Assembly: GCA_050178015.1 (NCBI GenBank)
Contig: JBFXGM010000024.1
Location: 18,499-82,498 of the forward strand
Length of the DNA: 64,000 nucleotides
DNA from: Gaoshiqia sp050178015
Lineage (GTDB): Bacteria; Bacteroidota; Bacteroidia; Bacteroidales; Prolixibacteraceae
Reading direction: 5' to 3'
In this document: in pieces, positions 24,904 to 32,930 of the stretch
Position numbering within the stretch: position 1 is the first letter of the stretch
Layout of the letters: each line of letters begins with the position of its first letter
Made by a program: the position numbers and the translations under genes
Notes under the pieces: generated by a model
Told to the model about the DNA's origin: nothing
What the model saw: only the letters and a program-made list of their open reading frames with translations
The model's database searches: none

Positions 24904-26247
24904 ATGAACAAAGCATTATTGATACTGAAAAGGGAATACCTGACCCGTGTACGCAAAAAATCGTTCGTCATTTTGACCCTGCTGGTACCCTTTCTGTTTG
25001 CCGGCATGACCATTTTGCCCGCTTGGCTGGCCATGCAGGACGATAAAGAAGAACGCACCATTGCCGTTTACGATGGCACGGGCATTTTTCTGGGGCGGCT
25101 GGAAAGTACCGACTACACGAAATTTCATTTCATCCCGCAGGAAGAATACGCTAAGGTAAAAGAAGACATCAAGAACAGCCCGTTTTATGCCGTTCTGTTC
25201 ATCCCGCCCAATGTGTTGACGGCCAACCGCGCCCAGTTGTTTTCGGACAAGCAGGTGACCATCGACGTCAAAAGCATGGTGGCCAACAAACTGGGAACCA
25301 TTCTGGAAAATGACAAAAAGAAACAGGTGATTGACCAGTCGGGCCTTCCCTACCTCGAGGAAAAACTGGCGGCCACCAAAACCCACATCAACCTCGAAAC
25401 CATCAAGATTGACCAACAGGGCAGCGCCGTAAAAAGCTCCACCGAATTAGCTATGGCCGTAGGTTATGCTGCCGGGTTCATCATCTACATGTTCGTATTT
25501 ATCTATGGCACGATGGTGATGCGCGGGGTGATGGAAGAAAAAACCAGCCGCATTGTGGAGGTGATTATTTCGTCGGTGAAACCCACCCAACTCATGTTCG
25601 GAAAAATTGTCGGCATTGGCCTGGTTGGCCTCACCCAGCTTTTGTTTTGGGTGATTATTGGCGGGGCTATTATTACCGGGGTGCAGTCGTTTGTTGGCGG
25701 GGGCGAAGTGGCCGCCCTGGAGCAAACGCAAAACCTGATGGACACATCGGGCGCGGCCGTGCAGGCAGCCACCGCCGAACAGCAAAATATGGCCCTCGAA
25801 ATCATCGACATGATTGGCAACCTGAACCTGCCGCTCATCTTTGGCAGCTTCCTGTTTTACTTCCTGGGCGGGTTCCTGCTGTACTCTTCACTTTTAGGGG
25901 CAGTTGGTTCGGCAGTCGATCACGACGAAGATGCCCAACAACTGATGCTGCCGGTGACCTTGCCGCTGATCTTTTCCATCATCATCCTGTTCCCCGTGGT
26001 GAAAAACCCCGAAGGGGCACTGGCCTTCTGGACTTCGCTCATCCCCTTCACCTCGCCGGTGATCATGATGGTGCGCGTTCCCTTTGGCGTTCCGGTTTGG
26101 GAACTGTTGCTTTCCATGGGAATTTTGTTGGCCTCTATCTGGGGAATTATCTGGGTGGCCGGAAAAATTTACCGCACTGGTATTTTAATGTACGGAAAGA
26201 AAGTCAATTTTAAAGAAATCGTTAAATGGCTCTTCTACCACAATTAA
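24904..26247 (+). CDS. ABC-2-type permease (NatB-like)
   Basis: A 447-residue permease with the NatB layout: helix 1 near 20-40 (KKSFVILTLLVPFLFAGMTI), an extracytoplasmic domain to about residue 175, then five to six helices. The ABC-2 motif MRGVMEEKTSRIVEVIISSV lies at about 202-221. A second loop with AALEQTQNLMDTS sits between the later helices. It pairs with the ATPase directly upstream. The last gene of its operon ends 12 bp before a separate promoter for cysK. Confidence 0.92.
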   Translation: MNKALLILKREYLTRVRKKSFVILTLLVPFLFAGMTILPAWLAMQDDKEERTIAVYDGTGIFLGRLESTDYTKFHFIPQEEYAKVKEDIKNSPFYAVLFIPPNVLTANRAQLFSDKQVTIDVKSMVANKLGTILENDKKKQVIDQSGLPYLEEKLAATKTHINLETIKIDQQGSAVKSSTELAMAVGYAAGFIIYMFVFIYGTMVMRGVMEEKTSRIVEVIISSVKPTQLMFGKIVGIGLVGLTQLLFWVIIGGAIITGVQSFVGGGEVAALEQTQNLMDTSGAAVQAATAEQQNMALEIIDMIGNLNLPLIFGSFLFYFLGGFLLYSSLLGAVGSAVDHDEDAQQLMLPVTLPLIFSIIILFPVVKNPEGALAFWTSLIPFTSPVIMMVRVPFGVPVWELLLSMGILLASIWGIIWVAGKIYRTGILMYGKKVNFKEIVKWLFYHN

Positions 26248-26258
26248 TTCGGATAAAA

Positions 26259-26291
26259 TTGTATTTAAATCGGATTTTTTATTTATAATTG
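26259..26291 (+). promoter_or_regulatory. Promoter of the cysK leader
   Basis: A TTG at 26259-26261 (-33) and TATAATTG at 26284-26291 (-7, one mismatch to TAnnTTTG) are 22 nt apart, a suitable spacing. The transcript would start near 26298, about 12 nt before the leader ATG. Confidence 0.5.
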
Positions 26292-26309
26292 TTCCAGATA
26301 ATAAAAAAC

Positions 26310-26381
26310 ATGTATTACACCTTCTCAAATATGCCCATGTGCTGTTGTATGAATATACAATACGGGGAAGGTATGTTTTGA
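26310..26381 (+). CDS. Cysteine leader peptide of the cysK attenuator
   Basis: A 23-codon frame that starts ATG-TAT-TAC and ends at TGA 26379-26381. Residues 8-14 read MPMCCCM: three consecutive Cys codons (TGC TGT TGT, 26340-26348) flanked by Met. Six of these seven residues contain sulfur. Such runs of the end-product amino acid are the mark of leader peptides. Its position, between a promoter and a terminator that precedes a cysteine synthase gene, fits transcription attenuation by ribosome stalling at Cys codons when Cys-tRNA is scarce. I know of poly-Cys leaders in mycobacteria, but not of this one in Bacteroidota. Confidence 0.8.
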   Translation: MYYTFSNMPMCCCMNIQYGEGMF

Positions 26382-26445
26382 TGGAATATCGATTTTACAC
26401 AGACATAGTTATGCAGGCCTTCCCATTGTGGAAGGCTTTTTTTTT
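26319..26445 (+). promoter_or_regulatory. Four-segment transcription attenuator of cysK
   Basis: Segment 1 ACCTTCTC (26319-26326) can pair with segment 2 GGGGAAGGT (26364-26372) with one G-U. Segment 2 can pair perfectly with segment 3 CCTTCCC (26418-26424). Segments 3 and 4 (GCCTTCC 26417-26423, GGAAGGC 26430-26436) form a terminator followed by nine T (26437-26445). The Cys codons lie between segments 1 and 2. A ribosome stalled on them blocks segment 1 and frees 2 to pair with 3, which prevents termination. A ribosome that reaches the stop codon covers segment 2 and the terminator forms. Confidence 0.8.
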
Positions 26446-26477
26446 GAAATATTTTTAACCCTATAAAAACAAAAAGT

Positions 26478-27389
26478 ATGAGATTTAACAACATTCTGGA
26501 GACCATTGGAAATTCGCCCCTAATCCGGGTAAACCGTCTGTTCCCGGCGGATTATGAAGTGTATGTAAAGCTTGAAAAAACCAACCCGGGCGGCAGCATC
26601 AAAGACCGTATTGCGCTGTCGATGGTAGAAGATGCCGAACAAAAAGGCCTGCTGAAACCAGGCGCTCTGCTGATTGAACCCACTTCGGGCAACACGGGTA
26701 TCGGGTTGGCGCTGGTTGCTGCCGTGAAAGGTTACAAGCTGATCCTGGTGATGCCCGAATCCATGTCGGTTGAACGCCGCCGCATCCTGACGGCCTATGG
26801 CGCCGAGCTGGTGCTCACCCCCAAAGAAAAAGGGATGAAGGGCGCCATTGCCAAAGCGGAAGAATTGGCAGCCGAAAACCCGAATTCGTGGATCCCGGCC
26901 CAATTCGATAACGTGGCAAACATTGACGCCCACCGTAACAACACGGCACAGGAAATCCTGAAAGATTTTCCCGAAGGTTTCGACTACCTGATTACCGGCG
27001 TTGGCACCGGGGGGCACATCTCCGGGGTCAGCGAAGTGCTGAAACAACATTTCCCCAAGCTGAAAACCTTTGCCGTGGAGCCCGAATTGTCGCCGGTAAT
27101 CAGTGGCGGGCAACCGGGACCGCACCCCATCCAGGGAATCGGAGCAGGCTTCCTGCCCAACAACCTGCTCATCGATCAGCTTGACGGCACCATCCAGGTT
27201 TCCAAGGAAGAAGCATTTGAATACGCCAAACGGGCAGCAAAAGAAGAAGGTTTGTTTGTGGGCATCTCATCGGGCGCATCGCTGGCAGCTGTAGCCAAAA
27301 AAATTGGCGAACTGCCAAAAGGCTCGAAGATCATCACGTTCAGCTACGATACCGGCGAGCGTTATTTGTCGATCGAAGGGCTGTTCTAA
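26478..27389 (+). CDS. cysK: Cysteine synthase A (O-acetylserine sulfhydrylase)
   Basis: A 303-residue PLP enzyme that makes L-cysteine from O-acetylserine and sulfide. GGSIKDRIALSM near 36-47 holds the PLP lysine (Lys in SIKDR), PTSGNTGIGLA near 68-79 is the substrate-binding loop, GVGTGGHISGVSE near 175-187 the phosphate cup, and GISSGASLAA near 260 the last conserved loop. The start lies 32 nt after the terminator of the attenuator, so the gene's expression should depend on the Cys leader. No cysE is adjacent. The convergent gene that follows is separated by a MITE-like element. Confidence 0.96.
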   Translation: MRFNNILETIGNSPLIRVNRLFPADYEVYVKLEKTNPGGSIKDRIALSMVEDAEQKGLLKPGALLIEPTSGNTGIGLALVAAVKGYKLILVMPESMSVERRRILTAYGAELVLTPKEKGMKGAIAKAEELAAENPNSWIPAQFDNVANIDAHRNNTAQEILKDFPEGFDYLITGVGTGGHISGVSEVLKQHFPKLKTFAVEPELSPVISGGQPGPHPIQGIGAGFLPNNLLIDQLDGTIQVSKEEAFEYAKRAAKEEGLFVGISSGASLAAVAKKIGELPKGSKIITFSYDTGERYLSIEGLF

Positions 27390-27414
27390 CAAACTTCCCG
27401 CCCAGCCATAACCA

Positions 27415-27551
27415 AGCGGGTGAATAAAAAAGCATCAGAAAAAGTCATGCTGAATTTATTTCAGCATCTCTATCTGTTTTCTGTCCGTTTGATACAGATC
27501 CTGAAACAAGTTCAGGATGACCGGATCAACAACTTTTTTTATTCACCCGCT
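27415..27551. mobile_element. MITE-like element, 137 bp with 17-bp terminal inverted repeats
   Basis: AGCGGGTGAATAAAAAA at the left end and TTTTTTATTCACCCGCT at the right end are perfect inverted repeats. Inside are two hairpins, ATGCTGAA-TTTAT-TTCAGCAT (27447-27467) and ATCCTGAA-ACAAG-TTCAGGAT (27498-27518). The second hairpin recurs alone at 14398. The element lies between the convergent cysK and radical SAM genes. A small open frame that starts in it is spurious. No target-site duplication is evident. Confidence 0.65.
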
Positions 27552-27567
27552 TTATTTTGTTCCATTT

Positions 27568-28695
27568 TCAGTCCCACACCCCGGCAACCGCAGTACCGCA
27601 GGATTTGCACTTCCCGTCCACCAGCTCGGATAGCAGGATGCTGTAGCCGCGGCGCTCCACAACCACCCGCCCACATTTCGGACAAACGGTATTTTCGGCG
27701 CCCAATCCCGGGACATTGCCCACATACACATGTTTCAAACCTTCGTGAAGCGCAACATCACGGGCACTTTTCAGGATATTCACCGGTGTTGGCGGCAGCT
27801 GGGTGAGTTTGTACATCGGGTGAAAACGGCTGAAATGAAGCGGCGTTTGCTCAAAACCATTTTCCAGCAGCCAGCCGCACATTTTTTTGATCATCTCCAG
27901 ATCATCCGTCCACGAGGGAACAACCAGGTTGGTAATCTCCAGCCATACGCCTTCGTTCTTCAACGTGATCAGCGTATCCAAAATGGGTTGCAGTTTCCCG
28001 GCGTTCAGTTTCAGGTAAATATCATTACTGAACGATTTCAGGTCGATATTGGCCGCATCGATTACCGGACAGAGCTTCAGCAAAGGCTCCTGATTGATGT
28101 AACCGGCGCTCACCATCACGTTTTTCAGCCCGGCCTGCCTGGCCAGCAACGCCGAATCATACATGTATTCGTAAAAAGTCACCGGCTCGGAGTAGGTGTA
28201 GGCAACCGATTCGCAGTGGTTTGCCAAACAACTTTCCACCACCTTGTCGGGTGGCAAATCTACATTCTCGGTTTCATCCGGACTTTTTTGCGAGATGGTC
28301 CAGTTTTGGCAATTCAAACAGGCCAGGTTACATCCGGCCGTAGCAATCGAAAAGGCTTTGCTCCCCGGCAGGAAGTGCAGCAAGGGCTTTTTCTCGATCG
28401 GGTCCACATGAACGGCGCAGGGATTGCCGTACGCAATCGAATACAGTTTTCCGCCCCGGTTGATGCGGTTTCGGCAGTCGCCAGCCTCGCCTTCCTTCAC
28501 CGTGCACTCGTTCGGGCAAATCAGGCAGCGGGCGCCTTTAGGCGTGGTGGTGTAAAACATAGCCTCCTTCACCCAAGCTTCTTTTATGACCGGAACAAAA
28601 GCGCCGGAAGCAAAGGAAGCAACCGGATTCCGAAAACAGGCCAGTCCTCCCGTTCCCCAAAAAGCTGTCTTCAAAAACTGCCGTTTGTCCATCAT
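27568..28695 (-). CDS. AmmeMemoRadiSam-system radical SAM enzyme, apparently exported
   Basis: A 375-residue radical SAM protein. CNLACLNC (Cys122, Cys126, Cys129) is the cluster motif. An N-terminal zinc-ribbon-like set CLICPNEC with Cys74 precedes it, and a C-terminal CPKCG...CKSCG pair follows. The N-terminus KRQFLKTAFWGTGGLACF resembles a Tat signal (KR variant of RRxFLK) and suggests export of the folded Fe-S protein. It is the last gene of an operon with a membrane spermidine-synthase-like protein and a secreted Memo/AMMECR1 fusion. The system's reaction is not known. Confidence 0.85.
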   Translation of the reverse strand: MMDKRQFLKTAFWGTGGLACFRNPVASFASGAFVPVIKEAWVKEAMFYTTTPKGARCLICPNECTVKEGEAGDCRNRINRGGKLYSIAYGNPCAVHVDPIEKKPLLHFLPGSKAFSIATAGCNLACLNCQNWTISQKSPDETENVDLPPDKVVESCLANHCESVAYTYSEPVTFYEYMYDSALLARQAGLKNVMVSAGYINQEPLLKLCPVIDAANIDLKSFSNDIYLKLNAGKLQPILDTLITLKNEGVWLEITNLVVPSWTDDLEMIKKMCGWLLENGFEQTPLHFSRFHPMYKLTQLPPTPVNILKSARDVALHEGLKHVYVGNVPGLGAENTVCPKCGRVVVERRGYSILLSELVDGKCKSCGTAVAGVWD

Positions 28696-28737
28696 CGAAT
28701 CCTCTTGTTTAACGGTTTATTTTACGGGAAGGACGAT

Positions 28738-31233
28738 TCAAAAGATTCTATGGTTTCGGATTGAAAGCGCCACTGTCCCGCTGAAAATATTCAAACCGGC
28801 GACGATCAGACAGGTATAAACCAAGCCTAAAAAAGGCAGCAGCACCAAGGCCGTCAGGAAGGCCCCAAACGCAGAACCGGCCAGGTCGGTGCTGTAGTTC
28901 AGCCCCGAGGTAATGCTGTAGTGCGGCGATTGCAAGCCCGAGGCCAGGAAAAATTCGTAGCCAATGCCAAATGCCAGGACAAACACCAGCACAAAAAACA
29001 GCAGTTGCGCGGGGGCGCCCCAGCCCGAAATCCGGTCGATCAGCAAGATAAGCGCTGGCAGCAACACCGAAAAGGCAGCCAGCAAAAACTGAACGACTGC
29101 AAAAACACGGATGGCGGGCATCTTTCCCGGTTTTCGGCCCATGGAACTGCCCAGCGCCAAGCCGCCCATGAAAAAGGTGAAGAAAAAAGCCGTGGCCAGG
29201 TAAATGCTGCCGAAGAAAACCTGATAGGCCAGCATGAGCGTTATTTCGAGCGAAGCCGACGAAAAGCCGCCGGTGTAAAGACCCATGGAAACCGGGTTGA
29301 GCCGGGCAAACAACACAAAAAATAAAATTAAGGGCACCAGCACCAATAAATTATAGCTCACCTGAAACCGGCTCAACCAATGATTGGTTTGTTTCAGGAA
29401 CATGTACGGGTATAAGTCGCGGTTTACTTTTCCAACCTGACGGAACTGCCCCATCAACTGTTGCCCCCGTTGCGCCAGCAGTCCATCATCCAGATAATAG
29501 GCATTCACGTATTCATTGCCGATGCCTTTTTGTTCAACCAGTTCGGTAATAGCTGGCGAAAGTGGCCCAGCCGAAGCCAGAAAATAATTTTTTTCGCCAG
29601 GCAACAACAGTTGGTTTTCGAAATGAATACCCAGGGTTTTCCAGAGTGACGCGTTCAGCAGGAGCGCATTTTCGCCTGCATAATTCACGGTGGAAGGCAG
29701 GCTGGTACAAACCACACCCCCGGGTGCAACGTGCTGCGCAACCATCCTGAAAAATTCATCGGTATAAAACCGGTTAAACCCCAAGGTTGTTGGCGGCGGC
29801 AGATTGATCAGCACCACATCGTAAACCAGCTTAGTCTTTCGCAGGAACACCCGAATATCGGAGCGGACAAATTCCACCGGCCCCGGAGGAATGGCATCAT
29901 CCACCAAATTTTTCCAGTACCTGAGGACAGCCGGATTGGTTTCGATATAGGTAACTCTCTCCAGCGGGTACTTGTCCAGCTCTTTCAACATACCCGAAAT
30001 ACCTCCCGACAACAGCAATACCTTCCGGGGGTTTGGGTGTTGCAACATGGCAAAATGAACCGCTTCCTCGCTCAACGCCAAATTATCCGAATAAAAATGA
30101 AGGGCATGATCTTCATAAAAATTGAGCTGACCGGCCTGGCTGGAAACCACCAAATTGCCGTAGGGCGTACTACGGTCGAGGATGATTTCCTGGCTGGGAA
30201 ACAAGATTTGCTTGATGCGCGTATCGGGCCTGAGCACAAAAGCCACCAGCAGGACCAGCAAGCCGGGCAACAGGTAGGCCATTCCTTTTTTGAGATTTCG
30301 CGGCCAAATAAGCCAACTGCCCGTTCCCAGAACGGCGGCAGAAGTGATGGCCAACACCTGGATGGAATTAAAAAACCGACCGAGCACCACGCCAAAAAGC
30401 AATCCGCCGGCCAGGCTCCCCAACGATTCAATGGCGTAAGCCTTTCCAATCAGGTTTTTTCTGCCCGACCACGAGTACAGCGTTGAGAGCAAGGTAAACA
30501 AGTAACCGGACAGAAAGCAAACCGGGAATAACAACAGGCACACGCCCATAACAACTGCCCCAAAACCGGTAATCGTCCCCGGCGGATAAAGCAGGAATTT
30601 CAACTCATAAAGCGCCACGATCAGCAAAATTGGCAGGAAGGCCAGGGCAATCATCATCGTCACTCCCTGTTTCAGGCTGAAATCGGGAAGGATCCGTTTC
30701 CGGGCGTGAAAAGCGCCCCAGCCCGTCAGCAGCAACCAATTGGCCATCACCACGCCCAGCACCAGTTCATTACCGGCCAGCACGCTCATAAATTCGCGGA
30801 TAAAGACCACCTGGTTGATCATGGCCAGGGCGCCAAGCAAAAACAACAAGTAGCGGACTTTCATCCAGTCGGGCTGAATGTTGGGAATAACCGGTTGCCC
30901 GGAGATAGCGCCTTCAGCTTTCTTCTTCAGCGAAAAATAATAAGCCCAATGCCAACTTAAATGAAAAAATGAAATAACGACCATGCCAATCCCAAAGGCC
31001 ACATGCCATCGCAGGAATTGGTCATACTGCGGAATTTCGAGTTTATAGTTCACTTTAAGCACACTCAGCAAACCAAGCAGGCCCGAAACCAGGAAGGTGA
31101 CCAGCAACGCCACATTCCAAAACTTGCGGTGCGTTTTTTGGCTGAAGATGCCCCACCACACATACATCCGGGTGGTAAAATAGGCCAGGATCGTAATGAC
31201 AACAACCGGTATGAGCGGATACGCCGAATTCAT
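28738..31233 (-). CDS. Membrane-embedded spermidine-synthase-like protein
   Basis: An 831-residue protein with three parts: about 12 helices in the first 330 residues (starting PLIPVVVITILAYFTTRMY), a soluble aminopropyltransferase-like Rossmann domain at about 340-560, and a further set of helices to the C-terminus. The Rossmann part shows VLLLSGGISGMLKEL (dcAdoMet/SAM loop), VTYIETNPAVL and VEFVRSDIRVFL, as in SpeE-type proteins, but the usual DxTDP-like catalytic segment reads VVLINLPPPTT, so polyamine synthesis is uncertain. It overlaps the Memo/AMMECR1 gene by 4 nt. Such membrane SpeE-like proteins often accompany AmmeMemoRadiSam genes. Confidence 0.85.
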   Translation of the reverse strand: MNSAYPLIPVVVITILAYFTTRMYVWWGIFSQKTHRKFWNVALLVTFLVSGLLGLLSVLKVNYKLEIPQYDQFLRWHVAFGIGMVVISFFHLSWHWAYYFSLKKKAEGAISGQPVIPNIQPDWMKVRYLLFLLGALAMINQVVFIREFMSVLAGNELVLGVVMANWLLLTGWGAFHARKRILPDFSLKQGVTMMIALAFLPILLIVALYELKFLLYPPGTITGFGAVVMGVCLLLFPVCFLSGYLFTLLSTLYSWSGRKNLIGKAYAIESLGSLAGGLLFGVVLGRFFNSIQVLAITSAAVLGTGSWLIWPRNLKKGMAYLLPGLLVLLVAFVLRPDTRIKQILFPSQEIILDRSTPYGNLVVSSQAGQLNFYEDHALHFYSDNLALSEEAVHFAMLQHPNPRKVLLLSGGISGMLKELDKYPLERVTYIETNPAVLRYWKNLVDDAIPPGPVEFVRSDIRVFLRKTKLVYDVVLINLPPPTTLGFNRFYTDEFFRMVAQHVAPGGVVCTSLPSTVNYAGENALLLNASLWKTLGIHFENQLLLPGEKNYFLASAGPLSPAITELVEQKGIGNEYVNAYYLDDGLLAQRGQQLMGQFRQVGKVNRDLYPYMFLKQTNHWLSRFQVSYNLLVLVPLILFFVLFARLNPVSMGLYTGGFSSASLEITLMLAYQVFFGSIYLATAFFFTFFMGGLALGSSMGRKPGKMPAIRVFAVVQFLLAAFSVLLPALILLIDRISGWGAPAQLLFFVLVFVLAFGIGYEFFLASGLQSPHYSITSGLNYSTDLAGSAFGAFLTALVLLPFLGLVYTCLIVAGLNIFSGTVALSIRNHRIF

Positions 31234-32759
31234 TGTTCCGTGTGTAGCAACTCGGGTTCGCTGAAAACCAGGGCTTCGTAAATGTACAGTTCCGCATCTT
31301 TCCAGCCATCCCAGTCCAGGCCGGCCTTATCGCGGGCACAATGGCCCAGGAACTCTTCCTTCGTCCAACCGGTATTTGCGGCCACCTGGGGCAAAAACGT
31401 ACCGTGCCGCTCACCCTGAATGATGTAAATCCCATGCTTCCCCAATTCAAATTCATCGATCGTTTCGATACGCTGCAAGGGGGTCAGCACCGATATCTCG
31501 ATATCCACTTCGGCCAGTTCTGTGAACTGGAGGGGATCAAAACGGTAATCCTGAAAAGCAGCGGCCACGGCCATTTCGCGGACTATCCGGTACAACGGTT
31601 CCTTTTCGCCAAAGCGACCGATACATCCCCGCAACTTGCCCTTCTTCTCCAGGGTGACAAAAGCCCCGCAGGGAGTTTTAAGCCTTTCGGACAGCTGCGC
31701 CGAATCCACATCGGGCAGATAATGATGCAGCATCCGGGCCTCAATGGCGCTGCGGGCCATCTGCAGCAGCTGTATTTTTTCAGCATCCGTAAGTGAAAAG
31801 CCGGTCGTTTGCGCACTTTCCGACGAGCGTTCAAAGGCAAAGGCATGGTAGCCCACCACCCGCGATTTCTCCCCGTATTCAGCATCACCAGAGTTCATAT
31901 ACCGGATATGTTTCACGCTGATCCCCGGCTCTGCTGACGAAAGGTTCAGCAAGGTGAGCACAGAACTCCAGCCACAGCAACTGGTAGCCAGCCCCGGAAT
32001 GTGTTTGCCTTCGTTCTTCCGGAGCGCTTGCAGAAATTTTCCGGGCGAATTGGTCAAAATGGCCTCCCGGGTGATTTTGTCGGCTTCGCGGGCGCCTGCA
32101 TCATCGGCGTAGTGCGAAAAATCGCTGCTGATCACAAACAAGTCCCCTTCCTGAAAATAGGGGCGCAAAGCCCCGGCAAGCTGTTCGATTGCCTTTTCCG
32201 ATTGAGTACCAATCAGGATGGGTACAATTTTAAACGGATGGTTCAACCGATATTGTAAAAACGGAAGTTGCACTTCCAGGCTGTGTTCTTTCGCATGGGC
32301 AGCCGGTACATACTCAAACAACGGGTTGTCGCGGATCAGCCGGTCGGCCACCAGGGTATCCACGTTAACCATGCCCAGCGGAGTACGGTAGTGCCCTTTG
32401 TTGTAGATGGAAGCACCTTCCAGCAGCAGGTGGTGGCTGGTGCCAATCAGAAAAATGCGCGGGTACTTTTTCTCCGGATCGAGCCGGGCATAGGCCGATG
32501 CGGCCACCTTGCCGGAATACACATAGCCGGCATGGGGGACGATGAGCGCGGCCACGTCCTTTCCGGGCGAAACATTTACATAGGGTTTAAACAGCTCTTG
32601 CAACCGGGTTTTCAACTGGTCGGGATCGGCCGGGTAAAACGAACCGGCCACAGCAGGTTGGCGGGCAAACCGTCCGTTGTCGCGGCTTTGCGCCCGAACA
32701 GCAACCGACAGGGACAGCAGGATGAAAACCGGGTACCACATAGATCCAGAAGATTTCAT
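31230..32759 (-). CDS. AmmeMemoRadiSam protein B-A fusion (Memo + AMMECR1), secreted
   Basis: A 509-residue fusion. After a signal peptide (KSSGSMWYPVFILLSLSVAV, then RAQ) the Memo-like domain runs from RQPAVAGSFYPADPDQL through IVPHAGYVYSGKVAASAY and ISSDFSHYADDAGA. The AMMECR1 domain follows with KGKLRGCIGRF (LRGCIG signature) and FQDYRFDPLQFTELAEVDIE. I place the start at 32759 because the 39 codons further upstream are not family-like, while the signal peptide begins here. The signal peptide implies that both domains act outside the cytoplasm. The membrane SpeE-like gene begins within its last codons. Confidence 0.85.
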   Translation of the reverse strand: MKSSGSMWYPVFILLSLSVAVRAQSRDNGRFARQPAVAGSFYPADPDQLKTRLQELFKPYVNVSPGKDVAALIVPHAGYVYSGKVAASAYARLDPEKKYPRIFLIGTSHHLLLEGASIYNKGHYRTPLGMVNVDTLVADRLIRDNPLFEYVPAAHAKEHSLEVQLPFLQYRLNHPFKIVPILIGTQSEKAIEQLAGALRPYFQEGDLFVISSDFSHYADDAGAREADKITREAILTNSPGKFLQALRKNEGKHIPGLATSCCGWSSVLTLLNLSSAEPGISVKHIRYMNSGDAEYGEKSRVVGYHAFAFERSSESAQTTGFSLTDAEKIQLLQMARSAIEARMLHHYLPDVDSAQLSERLKTPCGAFVTLEKKGKLRGCIGRFGEKEPLYRIVREMAVAAAFQDYRFDPLQFTELAEVDIEISVLTPLQRIETIDEFELGKHGIYIIQGERHGTFLPQVAANTGWTKEEFLGHCARDKAGLDWDGWKDAELYIYEALVFSEPELLHTEQ

Positions 32760-32903
32760 GGTCAGCTGATTTTTGCAGGCCGGCAAACCGGATTGGTCAA
32801 ACCGGCAAAAAGAATTACGGCAACCAGGTGCGAACGTTACAAAAGCCACCAGCCCATTTCGGTTTTTCATCGTCATTTTCGGCCATCCCCGTCCGGCAAA
32901 TTA

Positions 32904-32911
32904 TATCTTTG
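32904..32911 (+). promoter_or_regulatory. -7 promoter element for the Ppx/GppA gene
   Basis: TATCTTTG is an exact TAnnTTTG match 20 nt before the ATG at 32931. It rules out a much longer open frame that begins at 32268 as the real gene. Confidence 0.65.
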
Positions 32912-32930
32912 CACCACAAAACACAGAACC

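Noticed and set aside
26298..26445. SAM or other metabolite riboswitch upstream of cysK
   Set aside because: The segments pair as a simple four-part attenuator around a Cys-rich leader peptide; I see no conserved S-box-like core.
27420..27806. Small plus-strand protein starting in the MITE-like element
   Set aside because: It reads through the repeat hairpins and then antisense through the radical SAM gene. Such frames arise wherever this repeat lies.
29731..30486. 251-codon plus-strand frame opposite the SpeE-like gene
   Set aside because: Antisense shadow without domain features.
32268..32930. Long upstream extension of the Ppx/GppA frame
   Set aside because: It is antisense to the Memo/AMMECR1 gene and has no phosphatase sequence. 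The TATCTTTG promoter at 32904 and the family start at 32931 show that the gene begins there.
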